Shown piece after piece: positions 25,074 through 34,527 of a stretch of 64,000 bases of DNA (positions are counted from its first letter, which is position 1; each line of letters opens with the position of its first letter). The notes under the pieces are model-generated. The model saw only the letters and a program-made list of their open reading frames with translations, was not told the DNA's origin and did not search any database. Made by a program: the position numbers and the translations under genes. Source of the stretch: WRGT01 sp964450405 (GTDB lineage: Bacteria > Spirochaetota > UBA4802 > UBA5550); assembly GCA_964450405.1 (NCBI GenBank), contig CAYVCQ010000005.1, positions 121,099 to 185,098 on the forward strand, given 5' to 3'.

Positions 25074-25583
25074 ATGAGCGGTATAACAGCAACTTTCAAA
25101 ACTTCAAAAGGTGATATCAAAGTTAATCTTTATGCAGATGAAACTCCTGTAACGGTTGGGAATTTCGTAAACCTTGTAAATAGGGGATATTACAATGGGC
25201 TGAAATTTCATAGAGTTATAGAAAATTTTATGATTCAGGGGGGATGTCCTCTCGGAACAGGTACTGGCGGTCCGGGATATAGATTTGAGGACGAATGTAC
25301 ACCTAAGCTTCCTCATAACAAACCTGGAAAACTCTCCATGGCAAATGCAGGTCCTGGAACAAACGGCAGCCAGTTTTTTATAACTCACGTTCCAACAGAC
25401 TGGCTTGATGGAAAACACACTGTCTTCGGTTCAGTGGTAAGTGATGAGGATCAGGCCGTAGTTAACAGCATCAAAATGGGTGATAAAATTGAATCCATTA
25501 CAATTGAAGGTGACACCACAGCACTTCTTGCAAAAGTTGCTGACAGAATAAAAGAGTGGAACGCGGTGCTGGATAGAAAGTAG
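25074..25583 (+). CDS. Cyclophilin-type peptidyl-prolyl cis-trans isomerase
   Basis: A 169-residue single-domain cyclophilin without signal peptide, so cytoplasmic. Core motifs are YYNGLKFHRVIENFMIQGG (catalytic R in FHRV), GPGTNGSQFFIT and WLDGKHTVFGSV. Residues 10-30 (TSKGDIKVNLYADETPVTVG) match the short bacterial PpiB-like form that accelerates proline isomerisation during folding. GAGGA lies eight bases before the ATG. A TTGACA at 25002-25007 may be its -35, but no good -10 follows. It is a single gene followed by an inverted repeat. Confidence 0.93.
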   Translation: MSGITATFKTSKGDIKVNLYADETPVTVGNFVNLVNRGYYNGLKFHRVIENFMIQGGCPLGTGTGGPGYRFEDECTPKLPHNKPGKLSMANAGPGTNGSQFFITHVPTDWLDGKHTVFGSVVSDEDQAVVNSIKMGDKIESITIEGDTTALLAKVADRIKEWNAVLDRK

Positions 25584-25615
25584 TATTTGAATTTTTTATG
25601 TATTGAAACTATTGT

Positions 25616-25660
25616 CACTACAGGTTTGTCGGGCAGAGATGCTTCGACAAACCTGTAGTG
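25616..25660. repeat. 16-bp perfect inverted repeat (REP-like)
   Basis: CACTACAGGTTTGTCG (25616-25631) and its exact complement (25645-25660) enclose a 13-base loop. Further on, CTCCCTGAGCCTGTAGAAAGG (about 25704-25724) resembles the same 'CTACAGGCTCAGGGAG' theme on the other strand. Such pieces resemble dispersed intergenic repeats; it may also serve as the 3' hairpin of the cyclophilin mRNA. Confidence 0.55.
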
Positions 25661-25802
25661 AACCTGCCGAACTGCTGATTTTATTCACTCCATATTCACT
25701 TGTCTCCCTGAGCCTGTAGAAAGGGGGCAAATATTACTGAAAGACTCTCTTCCCATTAATAGATTGATAGAGAAAAAGCCAAATAAAGCTGAGGTGAATT
25801 TT

Positions 25803-26495
25803 ATGAAAAAAATCGGTATAATCGGCGGAGTAGGGCCCGAGGCTACTGTGGAGTATTACAGATTTATTATAAATTATTATCGGGATAAAGTCCGGGACGG
25901 GAGTTATCCTGATATTATTATAAACAGTATCGACATGACTCGGATGATAAATCTCATCGCAAAAGATGATAAATCTGAACTGATAGGTTATCTCTCTGAA
26001 GCAGTAAAATCTCTCGCCGATGCAGGTGCGGATATTGCACTTATTGCATCAAATACTCCCCATCTCGTTTTTGATGAACTTGCCGGGATTTCAAAGATTC
26101 CTCTTGTGAGTATTGTGGAGACAACCTGCATTGAAGCTAAACGTCTCGGGTTGAAGAAGGCAGGTCTTCTCGGCACAGCTTTTACAATGAATAACAGTTT
26201 CTATCATAAAGTATTCGGAAAAGAAAATATTGAAGTAGTAACGCCTGATGAGGAATCGAAACAATTTATACATTCGAAAATTTTCGGCGAGCTTGTTTCG
26301 GGTATAATCAAGGACGATACGCGAAAAAAATTTATCGGAATAATCAGCAAAATGAAATCTGAATATGAAATAGATGGACTTATACTAGGCTGCACCGAGC
26401 TGCCCGGTATTCTTTCGGAAAATGATTTCCCGGGGCTGATTTTTTTAAATACTACAGCTCTACATGCGAAAAGTATTGTAGATAAAATTCTCTAA
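25803..26495 (+). CDS. Aspartate/glutamate racemase-family protein with Ser/Cys catalytic pair
   Basis: A 230-residue enzyme of the Asp/Glu racemase superfamily. It starts MKKIGIIGGVGPEATVEYYR, typical for aspartate racemases. The second catalytic site is normal (GLILGCTELP, C197), but the first, usually CNT(A/P)H, reads SNTPH with serine at 83. In E. coli YgeA, as I recall, the matching pair is Thr83/Cys197 and the enzyme favours L-Asp/L-Glu; the numbering here is the same. So an amino-acid racemase of the YgeA-like group is possible. GAGGTG lies six bases before ATG 25803, which I prefer over an in-frame ATG 13 codons upstream. It appears to be a single-gene unit. Confidence 0.78.
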   Translation: MKKIGIIGGVGPEATVEYYRFIINYYRDKVRDGSYPDIIINSIDMTRMINLIAKDDKSELIGYLSEAVKSLADAGADIALIASNTPHLVFDELAGISKIPLVSIVETTCIEAKRLGLKKAGLLGTAFTMNNSFYHKVFGKENIEVVTPDEESKQFIHSKIFGELVSGIIKDDTRKKFIGIISKMKSEYEIDGLILGCTELPGILSENDFPGLIFLNTTALHAKSIVDKIL

Positions 26496-26612
26496 GTCTA
26501 TTTATAAATACAATGAGTTTAGAATTTCTCAGATTTTTATATCTCGCCGGGGATTGGAGGGGCTGTTTGGTGGAAGCGCAATTGTTCTTCGGAATAGGTT
26601 AAGTATTTAGAA

Positions 26613-28757
26613 TTACTCTCTATACTCGGCAACAAGCAGGGCAAAATCGTCATCTTTTATATTTTCTGCAGGAGTAAAAATTTCATCATAAATTTTCTGG
26701 CATAAATCATCCGAAGAGAGTTTATAGTTCTGTGCCAGCATCGCAATAAATCTCTCTTCACCAATCATGTTTCCTGAAGAATCCCTTGTTTCAAAAACAC
26801 CATCTGTGTATAGAACAATTTTATCTTTATGATATAGTGTATGTTTAATCTCTTCGTATGAAGAATTGAATGAATCAAAAAGTATTTTGCCGGAAGGTTT
26901 AACCTGTTCTATTTCTCCGTTTTCACGTATAATTATCATCGGAGGGTGACCGGCACTTGCCGATGTTATGACTCCGCTTTTAAGATCAATACAGCACATG
27001 TACGCGGTGATAAAGTTATCTCCTATTTTGCCTCTTAATAAATTTCTGATCTCAATAAATGCATCACCCGGTCTCTGAATAAAACTCCCCCATGAATGAA
27101 GGGACATCTTTACCATTGAGGCTATCATGGCAGAAGATGCACCGTGCCCTGATACATCACATATGAAAAGTCCATATTCATTCATGCCGTCTCTGTAATG
27201 TATATCGATAAAGTCTCCGCCTACACCCATAATCGGCTCGTACTTATATGCAACTTTCAGTTTATTTATATCAGGAATATTTTTAGGCAGAAGAGACATT
27301 TGTATTTTTCGTGCAAGCTGAATATCACTTTCCATTTCGGATTTCTGCATCTCTATCAAGGCAGTCCTATTTTCTACAATTTTTTCAAGATTATCTTTCA
27401 TGTCAGAAAGGTTTTGATACATAACTGAATTTGCAAGAGCTATCGTCGCATAAGTGCTTAAATTGCGGATGAATCTGATTTCATTTTCTTTTAATCTGTT
27501 GTTATCTATTTTTTCGGTTAGAGTCAGTATTGCGATGAGCTCATTCTGATGTACCAGAGGAATTATATACTCACTTAAGGACTGAACAAAAAGCGGAATG
27601 AGTAAACTGGCAGAATTGTTCATTTCATCATCAGATTCAATTAGACTTTTTTCAAAAAATATTCCATTGAGCAGTACATGCTCAGTTCCGTTAACTGCAT
27701 CAAGAACATCTCCCTGTGAATTAACAAATCCGCCCGAATAACCTCTTCTTATGTACAAAGACGCACTTTCAACATTCAATGCTTTGCGGAGCATCATTAT
27801 CATTTGAATTACAAGTTCATCAAGATTTTTAAGCATCGTGATGTCTTTAATAAAGTTTTTTTCCATTTTAGAGAGATTGTAATTTCTCTTGTTGAATAAG
27901 TGATTTATCAGAGGCTGAACTTTAATGAAATAGTAATAGTTAACAAAAAACCAGATTAGAAATATTGCAACAAGTCTGACGGAATCCAGCCGGTTAAAAT
28001 TATTTTTTATAAGAATAAATATAAATATATTCGGAATCGAAATTAATGATGAGAGTGTAATCCAGAAGATAAATAAGTGCAGCACACGGCTTATTCTGAT
28101 AAGTCTGTATTTTAATATTCCGTAAGTTAATATTCCAAGCGGAATAAATATAAAATTACTAAGCGGATAAAAATCTATTCCGAGGACGGAGAGTGCATTC
28201 GTTGCAGTTAGAGCAGCCGAAGAAAAAAATGCCGTGAATAGATAGTAGAATTTTAAACGTATAACATGATTCTTTTCATCTCTAATTTTAATAATAAAAA
28301 GTGTAAGTATATAGATAGTGGAACAGATTGCATATGCGGTGAAAATCCTGAGAGCAACTCCTCCCTTTGGAATAATTCCCCATTCGAAGGTATAAAATCC
28401 GTTAAAATAGTATGGAGTGTGAACAAAGAATGCCAGAATAGAACTGAATATAAAACAGAGAAATATAATTACCTTATTTATTCTATCGGTTATTACCTGA
28501 AAAAAAAGCATCGTGACGACGGGAGCAAAGACGTAGAGAGTATGAACGGTTCTCTCTACTGTCATGATTTTATCCTGATCTGTTTCTATTGTATAATACA
28601 TCAATGAATATGAAAGCAGGGTCCACCAGAAGCAGATAAGAGCCAGAAGAACATTTTCTCTTTTAAACCTTCCCCATATAAGAGATACAATTCCAAGTGA
28701 ATATCCGGTTAGAAGACATAGAATAGGAGGTATTATATATGGGGAAAATTCATTCAT
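26613..28757 (-). CDS. Membrane 7TM-GAF-SpoIIE serine phosphatase (RsbU-like)
   Basis: A 714-residue protein. The first ~290 residues hold about eight to nine hydrophobic spans resembling the histidine-kinase N-terminal 7TM module. A GAF-like domain follows (about 305-450), a short coiled coil (about 455-490), then a PPM/SpoIIE phosphatase. Metal-binding acidic motifs are visible: GVGGDFIDIH, LFICDVSGHGASSAMIASMV and VLYTDGVFETRD, with GDNFITAYMC between them. Such proteins dephosphorylate anti-anti-sigma factors in partner-switching pathways that control stress or surface responses. No STAS or anti-sigma partner is seen next to it. No ribosome site is obvious before the ATG. Confidence 0.83.
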   Translation of the reverse strand: MNEFSPYIIPPILCLLTGYSLGIVSLIWGRFKRENVLLALICFWWTLLSYSLMYYTIETDQDKIMTVERTVHTLYVFAPVVTMLFFQVITDRINKVIIFLCFIFSSILAFFVHTPYYFNGFYTFEWGIIPKGGVALRIFTAYAICSTIYILTLFIIKIRDEKNHVIRLKFYYLFTAFFSSAALTATNALSVLGIDFYPLSNFIFIPLGILTYGILKYRLIRISRVLHLFIFWITLSSLISIPNIFIFILIKNNFNRLDSVRLVAIFLIWFFVNYYYFIKVQPLINHLFNKRNYNLSKMEKNFIKDITMLKNLDELVIQMIMMLRKALNVESASLYIRRGYSGGFVNSQGDVLDAVNGTEHVLLNGIFFEKSLIESDDEMNNSASLLIPLFVQSLSEYIIPLVHQNELIAILTLTEKIDNNRLKENEIRFIRNLSTYATIALANSVMYQNLSDMKDNLEKIVENRTALIEMQKSEMESDIQLARKIQMSLLPKNIPDINKLKVAYKYEPIMGVGGDFIDIHYRDGMNEYGLFICDVSGHGASSAMIASMVKMSLHSWGSFIQRPGDAFIEIRNLLRGKIGDNFITAYMCCIDLKSGVITSASAGHPPMIIIRENGEIEQVKPSGKILFDSFNSSYEEIKHTLYHKDKIVLYTDGVFETRDSSGNMIGEERFIAMLAQNYKLSSDDLCQKIYDEIFTPAENIKDDDFALLVAEYRE

Positions 28758-28877
28758 TCTTACATATCGTAAATGATTCTTTTAACGTCAACTTTTTTAT
28801 AATTGTATTATTTCATGACTTCGGGGAGTATTCACTTTATAAAATGATATGGAAGAAGTTTTTTCCGGAGAAACAAA

Positions 28878-29786
28878 ATGAATAATTCAATTCTATCAGA
28901 TAAAAAAAATAGTGTCAGAGGAACTATTTATACTTCAGCCGCTTTTATAATCTGGGGACTGCTTCCGGGTTACTGGAAGATGCTTAAAAGTGTCCCCTCT
29001 GATGAAATTGTTTTTCATAGAATAATCTGGACATTTGCCGTTTCAATAACGCTTGTTTTTCTCACCGGCAGAAGAGGAGTGCTCAGGAATATTTTAAAGC
29101 GCCGAAAACTCCGCGTCATAGTTTTTCTTTCGGCAATAACGATTGTGGTTAACTGGCTGATATATGTTTATGCGGTGAACACAGGCCGCATCGTTGAAGC
29201 AAGCCTCGGTTATTTTATAAATCCTCTGGTTAATATTTTTCTTGGAATGATTGTTCTTAAAGAGAGACTTACATTAATGCAGATTGCAGCTCTCTTTCTT
29301 GCTGCCGGGGCGGTGATATACATGGCTTTTGATTTTGGAAAGTTCCCATGGATAGCGGTAACTCTTGCATTCAGTTTCGGAATGTACGCCTTGATAAAAA
29401 AAATGGGCAACCTCGATTCAATTGCTTCGCTAAGTGCCGAAACGCTTTTTCTTCTCCCGGCGGCATTGCCGGTAATTTTTTTCAGGGAATATAGCGGTAC
29501 AGGTACGATGGGAAATATTTCTTTATCGATGGATTTTATGCTGATTAGTACAGGTGTGGTATCTGCTCTTCCGCTTTTCTTTTTTGCTCAGGGAGCCAGG
29601 ATGATTCCCCTATCGCGTGTTGGTTTTCTGCAGTATATGTCTCCGACAATTATGCTTCTCATTGGAGTAATTTTATATGGAGAGAATTTTACATTTACCC
29701 ATGCTGTAAGTTTTTCATTGATCTGGTGTGCTCTGATTCTCTATACAGTTTCAAGTTTAATGGGAAGAAGAGAAAAATCAGTCTGA
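28878..29786 (+). CDS. rarD: RarD-type EamA/DMT-superfamily permease
   Basis: A 302-residue membrane protein with about ten spans in two EamA halves. It begins with RGTIYTSAAFIIWGLLPGYWK and has DEIVFHRIIWTFAVS, VNWLIYVYAVNTGRIVEASLGYFINPLV and LPLFFFAQGARMIPLSRVGFLQYMSPT, text characteristic of RarD. The transported compound is not known for most RarD proteins. GGAG lies seven bases before the ATG. Its last nine bases overlap the tail of the diguanylate cyclase gene on the other strand, a sign of the tight packing here. Confidence 0.88.
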   Translation: MNNSILSDKKNSVRGTIYTSAAFIIWGLLPGYWKMLKSVPSDEIVFHRIIWTFAVSITLVFLTGRRGVLRNILKRRKLRVIVFLSAITIVVNWLIYVYAVNTGRIVEASLGYFINPLVNIFLGMIVLKERLTLMQIAALFLAAGAVIYMAFDFGKFPWIAVTLAFSFGMYALIKKMGNLDSIASLSAETLFLLPAALPVIFFREYSGTGTMGNISLSMDFMLISTGVVSALPLFFFAQGARMIPLSRVGFLQYMSPTIMLLIGVILYGENFTFTHAVSFSLIWCALILYTVSSLMGRREKSV

Positions 29787-30671
29787 TATAATCCGGTTTC
29801 GTCCATTTTCTTTTGCTCTGTAAAGTGCCGAGTCGGAGCGCTGAAGGACATCATCTATGCTCATATCATCCTTTAATGAAAGTGATGCCCCGATGCTTAT
29901 GGTGATTTTAATTGCACAATCATGGTGATGAATATCGAGAGCCTCCACACGTTTTCTAAGCCTTTCACCGATAATCATTGCAGCAGGGATATCAGTTTCA
30001 GGGAGGATAACTGCAAACTCCTCTCCACCTATTCTTCCGATAATATCTGAAAGCCTTAAACTCAGTTTCATGGTGTCAGAGACAGTGTGTAGAACGGTAT
30101 CGCCTGCCAGATGACCGTATGTATCATTTATTTTTTTAAAAAAATCGAGATCTATCATCAGCAGTGTGAAAATAGATTCATATCGTTTTACTCTTTCATA
30201 TTCATGAAGAAGTCTTCCCATAAAATATCTTCTGTTTACAAGACCGGTAAGTTCATCTGTGATTGCAATTCTCAGCAGTTTTTCCTTTGCTCTTTTGAGT
30301 TCAATATGTGTTTTCGCTCTTGCCATTAGTTCCTGATGCCGGAAAGGTTTTGTTACATAATCAACAGCACCGCTTTCAAATCCCTTAATTATACTTTTTT
30401 CATCGTTCATGGCACTTAAAAATATTACAGGTGTGTGTTTTATTTTTGGATTGTTTTTCATTACTTTGCAGAATTCATAACCGTCAATTCCCGGCATAAC
30501 AATATCAAGAAGAATAAGATCAGGTGAATTGGTGTTTACAAACTCAATGGCGCTCTCTCCGTCAGAACAGACCGCTGTTTCGTATCCGTTTTTATTCAAT
30601 AATTTTTCGCAAAGTTTTGCGTTAACGGAATTATCCTCAACGATAAGAATCAAAGGTCGTGGTTCATCCAA
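29778..30671 (-). CDS. Response regulator with GGDEF diguanylate cyclase output (PleD-like, single receiver)
   Basis: A 297-residue two-domain protein. The receiver (about 6-122) has the phosphorylation site D56 in DLILLDIVMP, the LSA switch and K108 in YVTKPF. The GGDEF domain (about 133-295) has TDELTGLVNRRYF, LMIDLDFFKKINDTYGHLAGD, the catalytic loop GGEEF (215-219) and an intact inhibitory RxxD site (R206-D209). Phosphorylation should raise cyclic di-GMP synthesis, with product inhibition through the I-site. No partner kinase is adjacent; one of the orphan kinases in the window is a candidate. Confidence 0.92.
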   Translation of the reverse strand: MDEPRPLILIVEDNSVNAKLCEKLLNKNGYETAVCSDGESAIEFVNTNSPDLILLDIVMPGIDGYEFCKVMKNNPKIKHTPVIFLSAMNDEKSIIKGFESGAVDYVTKPFRHQELMARAKTHIELKRAKEKLLRIAITDELTGLVNRRYFMGRLLHEYERVKRYESIFTLLMIDLDFFKKINDTYGHLAGDTVLHTVSDTMKLSLRLSDIIGRIGGEEFAVILPETDIPAAMIIGERLRKRVEALDIHHHDCAIKITISIGASLSLKDDMSIDDVLQRSDSALYRAKENGRNRIISD

Positions 30672-30893
30672 AATCTGCTCCTGAAATACTAATTTGAAAT
30701 CGTACCCATGCTATGGGTTTGAGGGAAAAGGTCCGATACATTAAAATCTCTGCCGGTCATCTGTAAATACCAAAAAATCGGATAATCTTTCCTGTATGAT
30801 AAATTTAATAAAATCCCGGAACAATAAGTATTTTTTTTTATAGTTTTAAAAAAAAATGGAACTTCACGTATATTCATGATTTTGTATAATGGC
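30672..30893. other. Intergenic region upstream of the diguanylate cyclase
   Basis: AT-rich sequence with poly-A/T stretches near 30830-30856 and no recognisable gene or hairpin. It should hold the promoter of the minus-strand diguanylate cyclase gene. Confidence 0.4.
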
Positions 30894-30922
30894 TTGACTA
30901 TTGGTTTAAATTATAATAAAAT
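30894..30922 (+). promoter_or_regulatory. Candidate sigma-70 promoter of the DHH-CBS gene
   Basis: TTGACT (30894-30899), 17-base spacer, TAAAAT (30917-30922). It leaves a leader of about 115 bases before the GTG start at 31044. Confidence 0.6.
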
Positions 30923-31043
30923 AATAACAATGAATATGTAAGCTATCTGAAAACCAGAGGAATTTTATCTCCGGTTTTTGAATAGTTATTGAATATATCT
31001 TTCGACGGTTACGCGGGGATAAGTATATGATCGGCAGGGATTT

Positions 31044-32339
31044 GTGAAAATAATTATCGGGCACACTAATATGGATCTTGACTGCATAGGGTCCATTGTT
31101 CTGGCAAAATATCTCTACCCTGATCACATCCCTGTAAGGAGCAATCTTATACATCCTGCTGCAAAGAATCTTGTTAATCTTTATCACTATCATCTTGATT
31201 TTAAAACTATTGATGATATAAGATGTGAAAATGTAGAGAGAGTGGTAATGGTCGATACCAGGTCACGCTCAAGAGTCAGAGAATACTTTGATGTGATAGA
31301 AAATCAGGTTAAGGAGATTGTCATATATGATCACCACTCAGCGGAGTCCTGTGACTTTGAAGGGGCCGAGATGCACGAGGGAAATTACGGATCCAACACT
31401 ACAATGATTGGGCTTGAGCTGATTAAAAACAGAATTTCTATCTCACCAAAGGACGCAACAATAGCTCTAACAGGTATTTATGCCGACACAGGTAACTTTA
31501 CCCATGATAATGTATCTGAAGATGACTTCCGGGTAGCATCGTATCTCCTGAAAAATTTTGCCGATATAAAACTTGTTATAAATTTTCTAAGAACTCATAA
31601 AGAAGATTATCAGATGTCGTTGTTTCACGATATAATGAATACGCTTGTCTGTCAGGATATAAATGGACACCGTATTGCTTTCAGCTATTATTCCATGGAT
31701 AAACAGGCCGCAGGTCTTGCCGAGGTGGTTGAGGAGATTTTTAATGTAGAGAGACCCGATGCAATATTCGGAGTCTTTCATTTCGAGAAACCGGGAAGTA
31801 CCGTAATAATTGGAAGAAGCGGAAAAAATGTTATTGATCTCACGGATATATTAAAGCCCTTCGGCGGAGGCGGTCATGCAAAGGCGGCATCTGCACTGAT
31901 AAAACAGGGCGAGGGGAGAGAGATTCTGAAACATCTTCTGGAGGTACTTAGTCTGCAGCTTCAGCATGCGGTAACTGCAGAGAATATGATGACTAGAAAT
32001 GTTGTGACAATCCGGGATACATGGACATTGAAAGAGGCTTCGATATATTTTGAAGAGATGGATATTTCCGGTACACCGGTTCTGAATGAAAAAGATGAAC
32101 TCTGCGGTATGCTTACGCTTAGGGATATTATGAAGGGTAGAAAACAGGATCAGATGAACTCGCCGGTAAAGGCCTATATGAGAACAAAGCTTATAACATG
32201 CGGAACCGGTGCAAACATCAGAGAGATTGAACATCTTCTGTTTATTAACAGCGTAGGTCATCTCCCTGTAATTGAAAATGGAAAACTAACAGGGATTATC
32301 ACAAGATCTGACCTGCTGAAAATTTTAAAAATTACCTGA
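31044..32339 (+). CDS. DHH-family phosphoesterase with tandem CBS domains
   Basis: A 431-residue protein starting at GTG 31044 with AGGGA three bases upstream. The DHH domain has GHTNMDLDCIGS (H7, D11, D13), VVMVDTRSRS, IYDHHSAESC and GIYADTGNFTHD; the DHHA1 part ends in GGGGHAKAASA. Two CBS domains follow (about 316-372 and 378-431; MMTRNVVTIRDTWTLKEA and FINSVGHLPVIENGKLTGIITRSDLL). The same DHH-CBS layout is found as the N-terminal half of some CCA-adding/poly(A) polymerase-like proteins, but here the nucleotidyltransferase half is absent. A nucleotide-regulated phosphodiesterase, nanoRNase or pyrophosphatase-like activity is plausible; I cannot choose. Confidence 0.82.
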   Translation: MKIIIGHTNMDLDCIGSIVLAKYLYPDHIPVRSNLIHPAAKNLVNLYHYHLDFKTIDDIRCENVERVVMVDTRSRSRVREYFDVIENQVKEIVIYDHHSAESCDFEGAEMHEGNYGSNTTMIGLELIKNRISISPKDATIALTGIYADTGNFTHDNVSEDDFRVASYLLKNFADIKLVINFLRTHKEDYQMSLFHDIMNTLVCQDINGHRIAFSYYSMDKQAAGLAEVVEEIFNVERPDAIFGVFHFEKPGSTVIIGRSGKNVIDLTDILKPFGGGGHAKAASALIKQGEGREILKHLLEVLSLQLQHAVTAENMMTRNVVTIRDTWTLKEASIYFEEMDISGTPVLNEKDELCGMLTLRDIMKGRKQDQMNSPVKAYMRTKLITCGTGANIREIEHLLFINSVGHLPVIENGKLTGIITRSDLLKILKIT

Positions 32340-32347
32340 TTAGATAA

Positions 32348-33922
32348 TCAGATAGTCTCTTCAGCTTTCTTAAGAAGCTCCTTGGCGCTTTCCAGAATAT
32401 TATTTGAAGATAGAGCAAGATCTGTAATCTCTTTTACCATCTCGCTTACTATCTCGTTAAGATCTTCCAGTGCATTGCTTGTATTTTCAAGGGCGCTCTT
32501 CTGCTCATCTGTGCCTGCACCTATTGAACGGGCAAGTTCAATATTGGTCTCCATCTGTTTGATAATTGAGTTGATATATTTCTCTTCAACAGTAAGAGAG
32601 TCCTGAAGTATTTTTATATTATCTGTGCTTCCGGACATGGCGTTGATCATATCCTTAATCATTGCGGAGGAGTCTTTGATAACATCAACTCCTTTCTTTG
32701 TAACAGTATTGTTAAGTGAAAGAACCTTCTCTATCTCTTTGATACTTTCAGTTGTCAGAAAGGCAAGCTTACCGATTTCATCGGCAACAACTGCAAAACC
32801 TTTACCATGATCTCCAGCCCGCGCAGCCTCTATGCTGGCATTGAGAGATAGAAGATTTATTTTATCAGCTATATCGACTATTATTGAAACTGTCTCGGCA
32901 ATTTTACCGCTCTGAGCGGCAATTGTATTCATTGTATTTTCAACTTCCTGAAGCTTAAGGTTTGCTTCTGTTGTCTTTTCAGATATTCCATGAAGTTCTG
33001 CAGATGTGGAGTTAAGATTTGTTTTAGTTTCATTTTTAATATTTTTAAAGTCACCTACAATATCATCCATCCGGACGTTACCCTCTATCTGATCAATAGT
33101 GGTGTTGTGTATACTTTCAGATGAGCTGCGGAGTTCCTCCAGTGTCGCCGAGATTTCCTCAAATGTTGCCGCCTGGCTCTGCATTTTGTCATTAAATTTA
33201 ACTACAAGAATGTTCTGTGAGTCAACTTCGGAGAGCAAAGTGGCAACACTATCTTTTGTTTCAATATTCATACTGTGCATCTGTGCTATTCTTTTTTCGA
33301 TTTCAATGTTCTGAGCAGTTGTCCTCTGCTCGAAACCATTTACAATTCGTATCCATCTGAAGGCAACATAGCCAAGAATGAACATGGCTATTATCATGAA
33401 AACTTCCCTTGTTGGTATTACTCCCAGATAAGGCTGTCCGTTAACCACCATATTCCAGGAAAACTCGGCTCCCTCAGTAAGAGCCATATAAAGGATAAGT
33501 GACCATATTGATATAACAAGTATTATAATGAATATGAAGAGTTTTTCTCTGAGAAACAGACATGTGAAAAAGGCGAGCATTACAAGAAGCATAGAACTGT
33601 TATATGATTGAAGAGTAAATGTCCATCCGAAGGCGACTGCATATTTCAATTTTGTAACAAATGGCATAAGGACAGTTATTATAGATAGAACCCATGGAAT
33701 GACCTTGGAATCTTTTTTATGTTTTTTTAACCTGAAAAAAATAAAAGAGAGAAATATACAGAAAAGAGACAAAACTAAAACAGGAACAACTTCAGCAGCA
33801 GGGACCCGGCTGTATATAAGAAATGATACCCCTGTGAAAAGCGTAAGAGTTAAAGCCGTAAGATAGGCAAAAGCCATTTTTATATGTAGAGATTCCTTAG
33901 CCGTGTATCTTTCTTTATTCAT
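32348..33922 (-). CDS. Methyl-accepting chemotaxis protein with multi-span membrane sensor
   Basis: A 524-residue chemoreceptor. The N-terminus has about six hydrophobic spans (about 15-200) without a large periplasmic domain, so it may sense a membrane-borne or intracellular cue. The long coiled signalling domain contains the conserved tip VDIADKINLLSLNASIEAAR followed by GKGFAVVADEIGKLA. No HAMP domain is evident. It ends eight bases from the tail of the DHH-CBS gene. The kinase and adaptor that it would serve (CheA/CheW) are not in the window. Confidence 0.88.
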   Translation of the reverse strand: MNKERYTAKESLHIKMAFAYLTALTLTLFTGVSFLIYSRVPAAEVVPVLVLSLFCIFLSFIFFRLKKHKKDSKVIPWVLSIITVLMPFVTKLKYAVAFGWTFTLQSYNSSMLLVMLAFFTCLFLREKLFIFIIILVISIWSLILYMALTEGAEFSWNMVVNGQPYLGVIPTREVFMIIAMFILGYVAFRWIRIVNGFEQRTTAQNIEIEKRIAQMHSMNIETKDSVATLLSEVDSQNILVVKFNDKMQSQAATFEEISATLEELRSSSESIHNTTIDQIEGNVRMDDIVGDFKNIKNETKTNLNSTSAELHGISEKTTEANLKLQEVENTMNTIAAQSGKIAETVSIIVDIADKINLLSLNASIEAARAGDHGKGFAVVADEIGKLAFLTTESIKEIEKVLSLNNTVTKKGVDVIKDSSAMIKDMINAMSGSTDNIKILQDSLTVEEKYINSIIKQMETNIELARSIGAGTDEQKSALENTSNALEDLNEIVSEMVKEITDLALSSNNILESAKELLKKAEETI

Positions 33923-34086
33923 AATTTCCTCTCATTTCAGGCCTTTAAGTGTAAATATTTTGAACTAAATACATACTCAAAGCCGAACAAATGTAATATA
34001 TTTGACCATGTTTATATGTAAAGCAAAATTATATACGAAATAGAACCTATTGTCATAATCGCCATCTTCGGTATAATTAAATAGGG

Positions 34087-34114
34087 AAAAAAAATACAGC
34101 CCGGGGTGGGCTGT
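34087..34114 (-). terminator. Orphan intrinsic terminator on the minus strand
   Basis: Minus-strand ACAGCCC-ACCCC-GGGCTGT (34114-34096) is followed by A and then eight T residues (34094-34087). No minus-strand gene lies directly upstream of it, so it may end a small RNA or a short unrecognised gene, or block read-through towards the chemoreceptor gene. Confidence 0.6.
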
Positions 34115-34527
34115 TTTAAAGTTTGCCGGTTCTTTCATGAGGATTTGGTTGAGCTGTACAAAAATTTTTTGTACAACAAGTGTGTTGTATTCAATAAAAC
34201 AATTAAATACCATATAGTCAATAGCCGTTGAAACTTTTTTTAAAAAAAATAAAACCACGATTTTTGCGGTGATTCCTGATTAAAATATAATTTAGCACTA
34301 TTAACCTGTTACATAGTGTTTTAATTGTTATATTTTGTCAAATAAAATAGAACAAAATTACGATTTTATGAACAGCATACCTAATTTATTCCTTAAAAAC
34401 TCTAAAAATTCAAGAGATGTATATTTACTTGTTTTTATAAAAAGAAAAAATATATTAACATTAATTCGATTTTAATCAATATCTTATAAGAATATAATGA
34501 TTAATCTTTTTAAGAGGGATATAGATT
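34115..34527. other. Intergenic region with a possible small RNA
   Basis: AT-rich. On the minus strand a TGTACAAAAA/TTTTTGTACA inverted repeat (about 34157-34177) lies upstream of the orphan terminator. A 93-residue open frame spanning 33977-34258 contains the terminator and is not supported as a gene. The right part precedes the outer-membrane-protein gene; AGAGGG lies about ten bases before its ATG. Confidence 0.35.

Noticed and set aside
33977..34258. 93-residue open frame on the minus strand
   Set aside because: It contains a strong terminator, has no ribosome site and resembles no protein; probably chance.
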